From contig DAONDQ010000003.1 in the NCBI GenBank assembly GCA_035402645.1, forward strand, positions 4,558 to 68,557: 64,000 nucleotides of DNA, given 5' to 3'. The notes under the pieces are model-generated. The model had not been told where the DNA came from. It saw only the letters and a list, made by a program, of their open reading frames with translations, and searched no databases. The DNA is from DAONDQ01 sp035402645 (GTDB taxonomy: Bacteria > Cloacimonadota > Cloacimonadia > Cloacimonadales > DAONDQ01). Position 1 is the first letter of the stretch. Each line of letters starts with the position of its first letter. A program made the translations under genes and the position numbers. This document shows, piece after piece, positions 44,861 through 54,794 of this stretch.

Positions 44861-44902
44861 GAAAATAAAAAACCGCTCATCCCAATCAAGGAATGAGCGG
44901 TT
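44861..44902 (-). terminator. Terminator of the cohesin-phosphoesterase gene
   Basis: AACCGCTCAT (44871-44880) pairs with ATGAGCGGTT (44893-44902). Read on minus, the stem is followed by TTTTATTTTC (complement of 44861-44870). It lies 17 bases after the stop at 44919 and before the promoter of the kinase gene. Confidence 0.9.
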
Positions 44903-44918
44903 AAACTGAACGATTTGA

Positions 44919-47615
44919 TTAGCGAATGCGAACCAGTTTCCGTGTTAGTGTATTTGTAGGGGTCACAAGTTTACAGAAATAGATTCCATTCCCTGTATTT
45001 GCACCGCGATCGGTCTTTCCATCCCATGTGAAATCGGTTGAACCGTCATGCAGAAAACCGTTGAACAGTGTACGAACCAGTTCACCTTTCAGATTATAAA
45101 CTTTCAGGGTTGCCTTCTCGTTCTTCGCATTGCTCAGTTTCAAATGAGTTGAATCTGAGAATGGATTGGGGGCAGTTGAAAGATTCAGTGCTGGTATGGG
45201 AGCCATGCTCTGGTCATCATTCGCAGTTCCCGCCAGTATTGAAACAGTAACTGTAGCATTGGCAGGTAAATTCACCTTCACATAAACGACATTAAGATTT
45301 CCCGATGTATCAACCTGTTCCAGAATGCCATTCTGCACTGTATAGTTCCCTGAATTATGCGGCATATTGAATTTTACCTCGGTTTCAGGGAATGCCATAG
45401 ATTGATTATTGATGATAATTGCGCTTTCCTGTGCAGAATTGCCTGTATTGCTGTGTGAAAAACTGATTTGAATATTTGCACCTGTCCCACCGGCTGTAAT
45501 TGGATTCTCCGGATGTAAGGTTGAACCACTCACTCTGATCACCCTAAATGCCCTGTTCCCATCTCCGCAATTTCGAAGCGAAAGATTATACGGTTCAGTC
45601 GTTATGGAACCTGATGTGGAATGAATATGTCCCCATAAACCCATATCGATGCCAAGTGAACTCAAATCGATCTGGGACGAGAAATCATAATGATAGAAGA
45701 ATACTTTGGTTGGTTCCTGTGAAGAAGCATTGAGATCATTCTGAAGCCATTGCATCTGTCCTTCTGTGAAACTCTGTGCTCCATAGATAGCAGTTAAATA
45801 GTTTTCGTAGTTGTCATATGCTTCCATACCGATGTAATGGACTGGACCATAGTCGAATGAATAATCCTGGGTATGATAAGGATAACTTGCTGAGGAATTA
45901 TTCAGCCATGACCAACCGAAGAACTTCCACCAGTCCTTTCTTGATGTACCTACTGGAGGTGGATCCGACCATCCGCCAATATCATGATTTCCTGGAACCA
46001 GGTAGCATGGAACATCCAATTCGCCGATTACTCGTTTTGCCTTGGAGAACCAATGCAGATTCATAAAGTCTTCCATCTCTCCTGAGTTCACAAGGTCGCC
46101 GGTTAACAGAACAAATTCAGGATGGATAATGTTGATGTCATTGATCACTTCCCGCAGATCGACAGTATTTGTCGAATCTGTATCATATCCTGCATCAGGA
46201 TAGAAGATTGGAGTTGGAAGATGGGTATCTGTAATTTGAACAAAGTAATAATCGCTTTTACGCGTAGGCATCACTTTCACAGAGTGCTTGGTTCGATCTG
46301 AAATATTGCCTGATGCTGTCACTTTCAAATCGTACAGATCAAAAACAGGTACACTGGGAACGATGGCATGAATTACCCATCGTGGTGGACTTTGCTGATA
46401 ACTGGCATCATTGATGGTCATTGGAACTTCAATCGTCCCCCGGGAAAGATGAAGGTCCCAATTGGTTGTTGTGGTTGGAGCGGTACACTCGACCGTCATG
46501 ATCTCATTCGGAACCACAATATTGGGCACTGTCAGCAATGGTCTTTGAATTACGGACAAGGTATCCTTTACTTCGCTATGAATGCCAAATACGGTTACCT
46601 GGCCTGAAGTAATTCCTGTCAATTCTGTATCATTATATTGGAAATGCGTCATTGTCAATGGTGATACACCTTCCGAGGCAGCAGTGAAACTCAGGATCAG
46701 CAGAAGTCCTGAACCATTCAGGATCCCGTTTCCTGTATAATTGACATTCACCGTTCCAGCGGTGTTGTTCACATTCACACTTCCCTGGCTGGATAGTGTT
46801 GTAATCTGGCTGTAGCCTGCATAGGAAATATACGATGGATTATACGTCAGCGTGAATTGATAGGAGGTATAACCATTCTCGAGCGTAACCGTTGAAGTGT
46901 TCACAGGTACGGCAAAACTGGAACCGACTAATTGCTGGATGGTTGGAAGGCTGATCACAACCCCCTGTCCACCAAGTTCTACATCAAGTGCATTACGTGG
47001 ACTGATCCTGTAAGCACTGTATGTGTAGAATCCAATTCCCCTGAGATAACTGAACTGTAAACCGCTGATGATATTCAGTCCAAGATTATTTGGATCATAT
47101 AATGTATCATCAACAAGACAATCACCTGATCCATCACTTATATTGAATTCGTTATATGTATTGATGGAACTGGTAACCGTAACATTTTGAACTTGCATAT
47201 ATACGCTTTCGTATGCTTCTGAACCTGCCTGGCTTGTAGTGACCTGAGCCGCGGGGGGCATGGGGTTTCCAGTGCTGACAACGTTATAGGACGTGATATT
47301 CTTGATCTCTGTCATTCCACCATATTCATAAACTGTTCCCGCTACTTCCACAATATCACCGATATTGGGTGAATGCGTATTTTCATAAATCAGGATACCT
47401 TTCCAGGCTCCGCCTTCCGGCATGGAAATCACATACCCATGACCATTTGCATAATTGGTCGCTGTCACGACACCGGATGTTGTCACGGTCTGTCCTGCAA
47501 GAGGAGAAGGATACGTCCCGCTCCCGGCATTTGTGGTATATTGTATGTCATAAATTGTTGTTGCTGACATGATTCCTGCTAACAACAGCAGGATACTGAT
47601 GCATACGATCTTCAT
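44919..47615 (-). CDS. Secreted OB-fold / cohesin / metallophosphoesterase protein with sorting domain
   Basis: 898 residues from ATG 47615, preceded by CGGAG. Signal peptide 1-18; an OB-fold domain like those of secreted nucleases (about 25-200, opening TVTTSGVVTATNYANGHGYV); a cohesin-like domain (about 212-335); a linker beta domain; a calcineurin-like phosphoesterase (about 445-690) with TDTH, GDLVNSG, GNHDIGG, FFYHYDF and GHIHS, the full metal ligand set; and the sorting tail (about 815-898). It should hydrolyse phosphomonoesters or diesters at the cell surface. The cohesin-like module may dock a partner protein; no dockerin is seen nearby. Confidence 0.88.
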   Translation of the reverse strand: MKIVCISILLLLAGIMSATTIYDIQYTTNAGSGTYPSPLAGQTVTTSGVVTATNYANGHGYVISMPEGGAWKGILIYENTHSPNIGDIVEVAGTVYEYGGMTEIKNITSYNVVSTGNPMPPAAQVTTSQAGSEAYESVYMQVQNVTVTSSINTYNEFNISDGSGDCLVDDTLYDPNNLGLNIISGLQFSYLRGIGFYTYSAYRISPRNALDVELGGQGVVISLPTIQQLVGSSFAVPVNTSTVTLENGYTSYQFTLTYNPSYISYAGYSQITTLSSQGSVNVNNTAGTVNVNYTGNGILNGSGLLLILSFTAASEGVSPLTMTHFQYNDTELTGITSGQVTVFGIHSEVKDTLSVIQRPLLTVPNIVVPNEIMTVECTAPTTTTNWDLHLSRGTIEVPMTINDASYQQSPPRWVIHAIVPSVPVFDLYDLKVTASGNISDRTKHSVKVMPTRKSDYYFVQITDTHLPTPIFYPDAGYDTDSTNTVDLREVINDINIIHPEFVLLTGDLVNSGEMEDFMNLHWFSKAKRVIGELDVPCYLVPGNHDIGGWSDPPPVGTSRKDWWKFFGWSWLNNSSASYPYHTQDYSFDYGPVHYIGMEAYDNYENYLTAIYGAQSFTEGQMQWLQNDLNASSQEPTKVFFYHYDFSSQIDLSSLGIDMGLWGHIHSTSGSITTEPYNLSLRNCGDGNRAFRVIRVSGSTLHPENPITAGGTGANIQISFSHSNTGNSAQESAIIINNQSMAFPETEVKFNMPHNSGNYTVQNGILEQVDTSGNLNVVYVKVNLPANATVTVSILAGTANDDQSMAPIPALNLSTAPNPFSDSTHLKLSNAKNEKATLKVYNLKGELVRTLFNGFLHDGSTDFTWDGKTDRGANTGNGIYFCKLVTPTNTLTRKLVRIR

Positions 47616-47743
47616 ATTCTGACTCCGTTCAATTTCATTTGAAATAGTGATGCCTATTCGATTCATCTGTGTCTATTCCAGGGGTGAATAATTACATGCA
47701 ATAATCATTCTAATTCATTACAAAACAGGTATGTGAAGACAGA

Positions 47744-47772
47744 AACAGGCTTGAGGTTCTCTCAAGCCTGTT
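47744..47772. terminator. 12-bp hairpin after the gap gene
   Basis: AACAGGCTTGAG (47744-47755) pairs exactly with CTCAAGCCTGTT (47761-47772), loop of 5. It lies 16 bases after the GAPDH stop. The U-tract on minus is weak (TCTGTCTTC). Confidence 0.6.
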
Positions 47773-47787
47773 ATCTATATTCAGTAT

Positions 47788-48786
47788 TTACATATTCATC
47801 ATATAGGCTGCCAGGTCAACAATACGGGAGGAATAACCCCATTCATTGTCATACCAGGCAAATACCTTGGTAATGTTTCCCTTCACCTTGGTCAGACTTG
47901 CATCAAAGATGGAAGAGTAGGAATTTCCAACAATATCGCAGGACACGATTGGGTCTTCCGTATATTGCAGATAACCTTTCAATGAGGTTTCGGAAGCACG
48001 CTTCATGGCTGCATTGATCTCTTCTTTCGTGACGGTTTTGTTCAGGACAAGCGACAAGTCAACCAGTGAACCGTCGGGAGTGGGTACACGAATTGCAACC
48101 CCATCCATCTTACCATTCAGGGAAGGAATGACCAATCCGATTGCCTTTGCTGCACCGGTGGAAGTTGGTATCATGCTCACAGCCGCTGCTCTTGCGCGAC
48201 GAAGATCAGAATGCGGCAAATCGAGTATGCGCTGGTCATTCGTATAGGAATGGATTGTTGTCATGAATGCAGTCTCGATTCCAAATTCATCTTCCAACAC
48301 CTTTGCAACAGGAGCAAGGCAGTTGGTTGTACAGGAAGCATTCGAAACGATCTTATGTTCTGGTTTCAATGTATTATGGTTCACACCCATGACAACCGTG
48401 GCATCTACTTCATCCTTTGCTGGTGCGGAAATAATGACTTTCTTGGCTCCAGCCTTCAGGTGTTTGGAGGCTTTTTCCTTGGTCGTGAAGAGTCCGGTCG
48501 ATTCAAGAACGATATCGACATTCAGGCTTGCCCATGGCAATGCTTCCGGATCCTTTTCCGCAAAGATGCGGATTTCCTTACCATCCACGATGATGCTGTT
48601 TTCTGTGTGACTTACTTCACCCTGGTAGACCTTATGTACACTGTCATATTTGAACAGATGTGCAAGAGTTTTGGAATCTGTGAGATCATTGATGGCAACG
48701 ACATCGATTTCCGGGTGATTCTTTAGGATGATACGCAGGACTTGGCGTCCAATACGTCCGAATCCATTGATTGCAAGGTTTTTCAT
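47788..48786 (-). CDS. gap: Glyceraldehyde-3-phosphate dehydrogenase
   Basis: 332 residues, type I. NAD-binding INGFGRIGR at 7-15, catalytic Cys152 in SNASCTTNC, and the phosphate-binding loop SSTGAA-like STGAAKAIG. Converts glyceraldehyde-3-phosphate to 1,3-bisphosphoglycerate in glycolysis or the reverse. Asn-Asp at 33-34 in the cofactor pocket suits NAD. AAGGAG precedes the ATG; the aldolase gene ends 28 bases upstream, so the two share an operon. Confidence 0.98.
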   Translation of the reverse strand: MKNLAINGFGRIGRQVLRIILKNHPEIDVVAINDLTDSKTLAHLFKYDSVHKVYQGEVSHTENSIIVDGKEIRIFAEKDPEALPWASLNVDIVLESTGLFTTKEKASKHLKAGAKKVIISAPAKDEVDATVVMGVNHNTLKPEHKIVSNASCTTNCLAPVAKVLEDEFGIETAFMTTIHSYTNDQRILDLPHSDLRRARAAAVSMIPTSTGAAKAIGLVIPSLNGKMDGVAIRVPTPDGSLVDLSLVLNKTVTKEEINAAMKRASETSLKGYLQYTEDPIVSCDIVGNSYSSIFDASLTKVKGNITKVFAWYDNEWGYSSRIVDLAAYMMNM

Positions 48787-48814
48787 GACAGAACTCCTTT
48801 TATTTTCTTTGAAT

Positions 48815-49789
48815 TTATAACAAAATACTCTGATTTGCGCTGCCGGTCATGACAACGAAATCTTCTATCGTCTTTTGAACTGCATTTTCGGTCAATACCA
48901 TCCACTTACGGGGATCGAATTTAGACTTATCAGGGAAATAATCATTCGGGTTGACATCCGCTGGGCATACGATTGCATACTTTTCCTTTTCCCAGAACGC
49001 CTGTACGGCTGTTGCCATATCCATTTGGTATTGAGTATCCTTGTTGATCTTCACCACACCATTCCGAATGGCTGTCGTCTGCTGCAGATCTGTCAAACCG
49101 GATGCACCGTGAAGAACAATTCCTCTTTCAACACCATGGGAAATGAGAAGATCATCAATTTCCTTAATCAAATCAAGATGCAGAACAACCTTTGCGCCTT
49201 TCGTCACACCGTGATTGGTTCCAACTGAGGCTGCGAACAGGTCAACATTCGTTTTCATCACGAATTCAAGGGCTTCTTCAGGTTTTGTATATAATTCGGA
49301 TTCAGAAACGATTTCATCTTCCGAACCCTTGATATGCCCAATCTCACCTTCCACCAGAGTATCATATTTATGGGCAATATTCACCACTTCCTTCGTGATG
49401 CGTATATTCTCGTTCAATTCTTCCTTGGAAGCATCGATCATGACGGAAGAGACAAGCCCATTCTCGATGCAATAAACGATAAAATCGAAATAATTCGGTG
49501 TTGCATGATCGATATGAAGACCAATCCCCGAATTATTATACTGATTGGAAATGATCTTGATCATACTGGATATCATCTGTGCGCCGACCTTGATATCCTG
49601 TGTCGTACCAGCGGCGTACTTCACCGCTCCGGAACTCATCTGGAGAAGACCATCGGATTTCTTCGCCTCATATCCCTGGACCAAGCCACGAATCGTTGAA
49701 TCCAACACAACATTGGAAGCAATGATTCCAAAGCGTTGTTTCTTGGCTTTCAGGAAGACTTCCTGGAGTTTCTTTCCTTCTAAAAACAT
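48815..49789 (-). CDS. fba: Class II fructose-1,6-bisphosphate aldolase
   Basis: 324 residues. Zinc ligands and catalytic residues: LHIDHATP (H92, D94, H95), VEGEIGHI, NHGVTKG and VLHGASGL; INKDTQ is the phosphate-binding strand. Cleaves fructose-1,6-bisphosphate to the two triose phosphates, or makes it in gluconeogenesis. GGAGG precedes the ATG. It lies between the PTS-IIA/CBS gene and gap in one operon. Confidence 0.96.
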   Translation of the reverse strand: MFLEGKKLQEVFLKAKKQRFGIIASNVVLDSTIRGLVQGYEAKKSDGLLQMSSGAVKYAAGTTQDIKVGAQMISSMIKIISNQYNNSGIGLHIDHATPNYFDFIVYCIENGLVSSVMIDASKEELNENIRITKEVVNIAHKYDTLVEGEIGHIKGSEDEIVSESELYTKPEEALEFVMKTNVDLFAASVGTNHGVTKGAKVVLHLDLIKEIDDLLISHGVERGIVLHGASGLTDLQQTTAIRNGVVKINKDTQYQMDMATAVQAFWEKEKYAIVCPADVNPNDYFPDKSKFDPRKWMVLTENAVQKTIEDFVVMTGSANQSILL

Positions 49790-49815
49790 GATTCCTCCTA
49801 GTTTATTTCTTGTAA

Positions 49816-50712
49816 TTACAAACGAAGTATCTTTTCGACAATATCCTTTGTCGTGATCACACCGACCACTTTCCCATCCTTTTCTGCTACCGTCAAATGA
49901 TACATATTGTGCTTCAACATGATGAACACCACTTCCACCATGGTGCTGTTCGGACGGACGGTCTTTTGTGCCTTGATGATGTTATCGATGAGCATGGTCT
50001 TTTCCTTCTTGAGGAATTCCTGGAATGGTTCCAGATTCAGAAGGAAGGAAAGGTCTTCCATCATAAAGACATACTCAGGCAAACTCAGGCGTATGATATC
50101 CAGATTGTTGATTTCTCCAACATAACACTCAGCATCATCCACAACCGGTATAAACCCCATGTGGTGCATTTTCATCAGGTCAGTGACTTCCTGGACTGTA
50201 GAGCCCTTACGTATTGTTACAGGGGGCATCATGATATCTCTTGCCAGCAGATTGGTCTCGACTTCCAGGTCCGTCATTTTCACAAGTTCACAGATTTCCT
50301 GCGCCTTTGTGGAATTGATCATTTGTTTGAATATATGTTCATAGCGGGATGAAATCTTGGCAAAACTGGCTACCGTCTTTAAATAAAGTGCTGACTGCTC
50401 AGGTGAAGTAATAATCATGATAACGATTTTCACTTCTTCTCCATCGAAGATCACCGGTTTCTTGAATGTCGCAATCGCGACCACAAGTTGATTTAAACCC
50501 TCGATTCGGGTATGAGGAATGGAAACGCCATCAGGATAAACCATGGAACCGAGCTTCTCTCTTTCTTCCAACCCTTTCATGCAGACATCAGTATCTAATT
50601 GAGGAACAGATTTATGCATCTCATTGAGTAAAAATTCGTATACGTCCATCTTATTTTCCATCTGGATATGCGGGAAAATCAGGTCAGTTTTTACGATGCT
50701 TGCTAAATTCAT
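49816..50712 (-). CDS. PTS EIIA-like / CBS domain regulatory protein
   Basis: 298 residues. The N-terminal domain (1-150) is of the fructose/mannitol EIIA type with the phosphoacceptor His67 in SIPHTRIEG. The C-terminal half holds two CBS motifs (about 155-205 and 240-298), which usually bind adenine nucleotides. No EIIB or EIIC partner is near, and no transport domain is present, so it is more likely a regulator of carbon flow than part of a transporter. It heads the operon with aldolase and GAPDH, which supports that view. GGAGGAAAG precedes the ATG. Confidence 0.85.
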   Translation of the reverse strand: MNLASIVKTDLIFPHIQMENKMDVYEFLLNEMHKSVPQLDTDVCMKGLEEREKLGSMVYPDGVSIPHTRIEGLNQLVVAIATFKKPVIFDGEEVKIVIMIITSPEQSALYLKTVASFAKISSRYEHIFKQMINSTKAQEICELVKMTDLEVETNLLARDIMMPPVTIRKGSTVQEVTDLMKMHHMGFIPVVDDAECYVGEINNLDIIRLSLPEYVFMMEDLSFLLNLEPFQEFLKKEKTMLIDNIIKAQKTVRPNSTMVEVVFIMLKHNMYHLTVAEKDGKVVGVITTKDIVEKILRL

Positions 50713-50924
50713 CTTTCCTCCAATTGTTCATTCGTCTGAATCATCTGCTAAATATTTCCGCTTCATGTTTTTGAATTAATGAAAAACTTACAGAGAAAAT
50801 CTAAACGTCAAGTTAAAAAAAGGCAATTCGCTTTTTTAGGGATTTGAAAATAATTCTCTTGCGCTTTTATTGCTTGTTGTACTTTTACCAAATCAGAATA
50901 TTGAATTACTCAAGGATGGATATC

Positions 50925-53372
50925 ATGAAGCATTTCCTTGTCTTTTTTCTCCTTCTCACTTGTGTGCACCTTTTCTCTGAAACAATCATGACTCAACAAG
51001 AAAAGCAACTTTGCTACGATTTACTCAGGTCAGAAAACTTCGACTCCACATCCGTGGATTTCCTTAAGGACTGGGCAACCGATACAGACATGAAACTCCC
51101 CATCGTCCTCGATATTCTGAATCACCCGTTTCATTATCCTGATTTTGTAAAGACCTTGTCGGATAAAATTGAAAATGACAATTACGGTGAGTTGCTTTCT
51201 TTCTACCAGGAACTTTTACAGGCAAATGAAGATAAACAAATTGATTATCACAATACTTATCATACCTACTTCCGCGATTCAGTGAAGGAGCAAAAGGATA
51301 TCTTCAAATTCGTGAAAATGGTTTTTACTGATGCTGATTTGAATTGGAACCTTGCATGGAAGGAATTGTCCGGTATAGAAAAAGACCAATTGACATACAT
51401 CGCTTACACCATGTGGCAGGAAAGTGAAGATTCCCTTCGCTACAAGGATTTTTACAAATCACATCATATCGATACCTCCCCTGGCATGAACATGGAAAAG
51501 ATGAAACCCCTCTTGAAAAAAGTCAATATGACCGCCCTTCTCGATGCTGCTGCACAGGTACAGGCTGGCTTCGACATATTGCGTACTGATTTACAGGACA
51601 AGAAGTTCCATTTCTCAAAAACAATGAAGGAAAGCTCCAAATGGGGAAATCTGATCATCGGAAGTACCGGAGATGACACGTATTCAAAGAAAACTGCTTT
51701 CATTCTCGATCCGGATGGTAACGACCACTATCAGCAGGATATCAACACGGATTTCAATCACCCTTATTACTGGATTTTGGACATAAATGGCAACGATGAA
51801 TACTCCAATCCTGAAATATGCAGTCTCTTCCGCTGCTTTGCCGGTATCGGTGTACATGCCGACCTGAATGGTAACGATGTTTACACCGGCAACGACGGTA
51901 TGATGTCCTCATTCTTCGGATATCAGTGTCATATCGATAATGCAGGCAATGATACCTATCGCGGAGGTTCCTATAGCCTCGGTGCAGGTACCTTCGGTAT
52001 CTCCATCCTCCAGGATAAGACCGGTGACGATTTTTATTCCTGCACTTCAAATGGTGAAGGTTTCGGTGGAACCATGGGTATTGGCATGATCTCTGATTTT
52101 GAAGGTCATGACATGTATTATGCAGGTGGAGACTACATGCACGCCCCGCTTGCCCCTCTCGACCAGCGTACCACTTCCCAAGGATTCGGGTTTGGTGTTC
52201 GTCCGGACCTTGGCGGCGGTATCGGCATCATCTACGATGGCAAAGGGAACGACAGTTATCGTGGTGGTGTTTACGCCCAGGGTGTTGCCTACTGGTATGC
52301 CCTCGGTATCCTAATCGACAAGGAAGGCAACGACACGTACGATGCAGTCTATTACCCCCAAGGAAGCGGAATTCATCTTGCCGCAGGATTTCTGTTCGAT
52401 GGCTCCGGTGAAGACCATTATTTCTCCAAACACGGACCCGGAGAAGGTGCAGCCCATGATTTCGGTGTCGGCTTTTTTATCGATAGAGCCGGGAATGATA
52501 TCTACTCCGTGGAAGGCGGATATGGTCTGGCACTCACCAATTCCGTGGCTGTGTTCCTCGATGTCAGCGGTGATGACCGGTATGAAAGGAACAATGATTC
52601 CAATTTTGGATTTGCATCGGAAGCACGTGATAGCGGTGGCTTGGGCATGTTCCTCGATACTGGAGGCAAGGACTATTATGCCAACACGTTCTGCAAGGAT
52701 GATTCCCTCTGGCAGAGAGGGTCATATGGCTTTGGACGGGATGCAAATCTTGTCATACCCGAGAAGACTGTCATGCAGGAAATGGCAGAAACAGAAGCAG
52801 CAGCCGTCGATAGTACAGCCTCAGTTCCAGAACTTTTCAAGATAGCCTGTGAATGGGAAGTCGGGAGTGCGCAGAAACGGGTGCAGGTTGCCCGTGAATT
52901 GCTTTTGAAGCACCAGGAAGAAACAGCGAAATACATCTACGAAAATGCCATGAACAGCAAAGATGGTCTTGTCTATCGAGCCATCGAGACCTTCGCAGAG
53001 AAATCACCCGAATTGAAGAAGTACTTCCCACAGGGACTGGATAATCCTGATTCACTGGTCATCAAGAACACGATTTCACTCATTGCTGATTTAAGTGATT
53101 CCACCTATATTCCACAGCTTTCCAACTTCCTGCAGCAGAAAAAATATGTGACTGCTGTCCTGTCTGCGCTTGGATACCTCGGAACTGACGAATGTCTCGA
53201 TCTTTTGCAGCAGTACATGCATTCCACAAACGAGAAGGAGAGGATCACGGTTGCCAGGGGATTCAAATATATCAAGAAACCCAGAGCGAAAGAACTGCTT
53301 CACCAGATGTCCAATGACCCTTCTTTCCTCGTGCAGGCGATGGTCAGATTATACGACAAGAAAAACCCTTGA
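50925..53372 (+). CDS. Secreted DxxGNDxY-repeat protein with C-terminal HEAT-like region
   Basis: 815 residues from ATG 50925, preceded by AAGGA at 8 bases; longer in-frame starts (TTG 50844, ATG 50916) lack a sensible site. Signal peptide about 1-18; a helical region (about 20-240); then about twelve units of D-x-x-G-N/D-D-x-Y spaced 20-45 residues apart (about 250-610), such as LDPDGNDHY, LDINGNDEY, IDNAGNDTY, IDKEGNDTY and IDRAGNDIY, with Gly-rich stretches between; and a helical HEAT-like region (about 640-815). The acidic repeat recalls calcium-binding RTX-type turns but is not the standard nonapeptide. No catalytic motif is seen. There is no sorting tail, unlike the other exported proteins here. 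Confidence 0.8.
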   Translation: MKHFLVFFLLLTCVHLFSETIMTQQEKQLCYDLLRSENFDSTSVDFLKDWATDTDMKLPIVLDILNHPFHYPDFVKTLSDKIENDNYGELLSFYQELLQANEDKQIDYHNTYHTYFRDSVKEQKDIFKFVKMVFTDADLNWNLAWKELSGIEKDQLTYIAYTMWQESEDSLRYKDFYKSHHIDTSPGMNMEKMKPLLKKVNMTALLDAAAQVQAGFDILRTDLQDKKFHFSKTMKESSKWGNLIIGSTGDDTYSKKTAFILDPDGNDHYQQDINTDFNHPYYWILDINGNDEYSNPEICSLFRCFAGIGVHADLNGNDVYTGNDGMMSSFFGYQCHIDNAGNDTYRGGSYSLGAGTFGISILQDKTGDDFYSCTSNGEGFGGTMGIGMISDFEGHDMYYAGGDYMHAPLAPLDQRTTSQGFGFGVRPDLGGGIGIIYDGKGNDSYRGGVYAQGVAYWYALGILIDKEGNDTYDAVYYPQGSGIHLAAGFLFDGSGEDHYFSKHGPGEGAAHDFGVGFFIDRAGNDIYSVEGGYGLALTNSVAVFLDVSGDDRYERNNDSNFGFASEARDSGGLGMFLDTGGKDYYANTFCKDDSLWQRGSYGFGRDANLVIPEKTVMQEMAETEAAAVDSTASVPELFKIACEWEVGSAQKRVQVARELLLKHQEETAKYIYENAMNSKDGLVYRAIETFAEKSPELKKYFPQGLDNPDSLVIKNTISLIADLSDSTYIPQLSNFLQQKKYVTAVLSALGYLGTDECLDLLQQYMHSTNEKERITVARGFKYIKKPRAKELLHQMSNDPSFLVQAMVRLYDKKNP

Positions 53373-53416
53373 TTGAAATGATACGTGAAAAAAGATGTCC
53401 TGCATAAGGACAGAAT

Positions 53417-54700
53417 ATGAAATTAAGTAAGATAGAAAAACGGACATTTCTCCTGCTGATGATATCGACATTCTTCAATGCGATGATCGGCAGTTTGAGC
53501 AATATCCAGGACATTATTTCGAAGAAAGCGCTTCATGCCCTCGACTGGCAACTGACCCTGCTTGCCATGGTCTGGCCTCTCTCCAATTTCATCTCCATCT
53601 GGTGGGGAAAAGTACTGGAGCACTCTAAACATAAAGCCCGATATTTTCTATTGGTTGCGATTCTCGGCAGACTTGTCCTTATTTTTGGGATGTGGGTCGT
53701 TAATATGAACCAGTTCCTCATTCTTCTAACGTTCATGTTCTCTTTTTCTTCGCTGTTGATACCTGCCACCAATGCCATCTACCAGGAAAATATATCACCC
53801 ATGAATAGGGGAAGAATTTTCGGCTATACAGTCAGTCTAACGACCCTGGCAGCAATGGTCATCTCCTTTTTTGCCGGAAGACTGCTCGACCAGAATGAAC
53901 ACTCCTTTCATATGATCCTCATGGCTGCGGGAATCTCCGGATTTCTGAGTGCATTCGTTCTCTCTTTGGTGAAATTCGACAAGAATTACCAGCGTCCGCA
54001 ACTCGATTCCATGACTCCCCGTGAAATCCTCTACACACCGATCAAGCGTATGATGGAGATTCTCAAAACCAATAAGGAATTTGCCAAGTTCGAGAGGAAT
54101 TTCTCTGCATACGGTATGGGGTTTATCATGCTGCAGCCGGTGATCCCGATTTATCTTGTCCAAAACCTGCAATTAAATTATACATACAATTTCCTGGGAA
54201 AGGGAATCCTGTCGCAATACGGTTTCCTGATTCTTTCTCCCATCATTGGGAAACTTCATGACAAGTTTCATCCGCATAAGTTCACTGCCATTTCATTTGG
54301 TGCCCTGACAACTTATCCCCTGATGTTCCTGCTCTCTTATTTCGTGCATGACAGATTCTGGGCAATCCTGCTCGTCTATATTGCTTTTGTGCTATTTGGA
54401 GTAGCCATGACAGGTGTGAATATCTCCTGGAATATGGGAACCATATTTTTTGCCGGAAAAGGTGAATCGCCAATGTACCAGAGTGTGCATGTGACGATGA
54501 CTGGCTTACGGGGTGTTGTAGCGCCATTGCTGGGACTATTTCTTCTCCGTACATGCGGAATTGCCAGTGTTTTTCTTGTTGCAACACTTTTCCTGATTCT
54601 TGCTTCCTGGCTTAGCAGAAGAGACTACAAGAACTTCCAATGCAAGTCAGAAGTGGAATGCGTACCTGAGAATCTGAATCTTCTCAACCCGAACGGATAA
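53417..54700 (+). CDS. Major facilitator superfamily transporter
   Basis: 427 residues with about twelve hydrophobic segments. The loop between helices 2 and 3 and the ENISPMNRGRIFGY segment after helix 4 are MFS-like, as is the central cytoplasmic loop (about 195-230). Substrate cannot be told. It starts 45 bases after the repeat-protein gene with AAGGACAGAAT before the ATG, so they may be cotranscribed. The C-terminus ends in a soluble Cys-containing tail. Confidence 0.85.
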   Translation: MKLSKIEKRTFLLLMISTFFNAMIGSLSNIQDIISKKALHALDWQLTLLAMVWPLSNFISIWWGKVLEHSKHKARYFLLVAILGRLVLIFGMWVVNMNQFLILLTFMFSFSSLLIPATNAIYQENISPMNRGRIFGYTVSLTTLAAMVISFFAGRLLDQNEHSFHMILMAAGISGFLSAFVLSLVKFDKNYQRPQLDSMTPREILYTPIKRMMEILKTNKEFAKFERNFSAYGMGFIMLQPVIPIYLVQNLQLNYTYNFLGKGILSQYGFLILSPIIGKLHDKFHPHKFTAISFGALTTYPLMFLLSYFVHDRFWAILLVYIAFVLFGVAMTGVNISWNMGTIFFAGKGESPMYQSVHVTMTGLRGVVAPLLGLFLLRTCGIASVFLVATLFLILASWLSRRDYKNFQCKSEVECVPENLNLLNPNG

Positions 54701-54794
54701 CTAATTGTATCTATTGGGTAGGGTTAAAGTGTCATGAGAATACCGTTCGTCATTCGTATCTGAAGCCAATCTTTTACCAATATGATACCTGTCC

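Noticed and set aside
51754..52050. 98-codon minus-strand frame rich in Arg, His and Tyr
   Set aside because: It is the antisense image of the DxxGNDxY repeats, kept open by codon bias.
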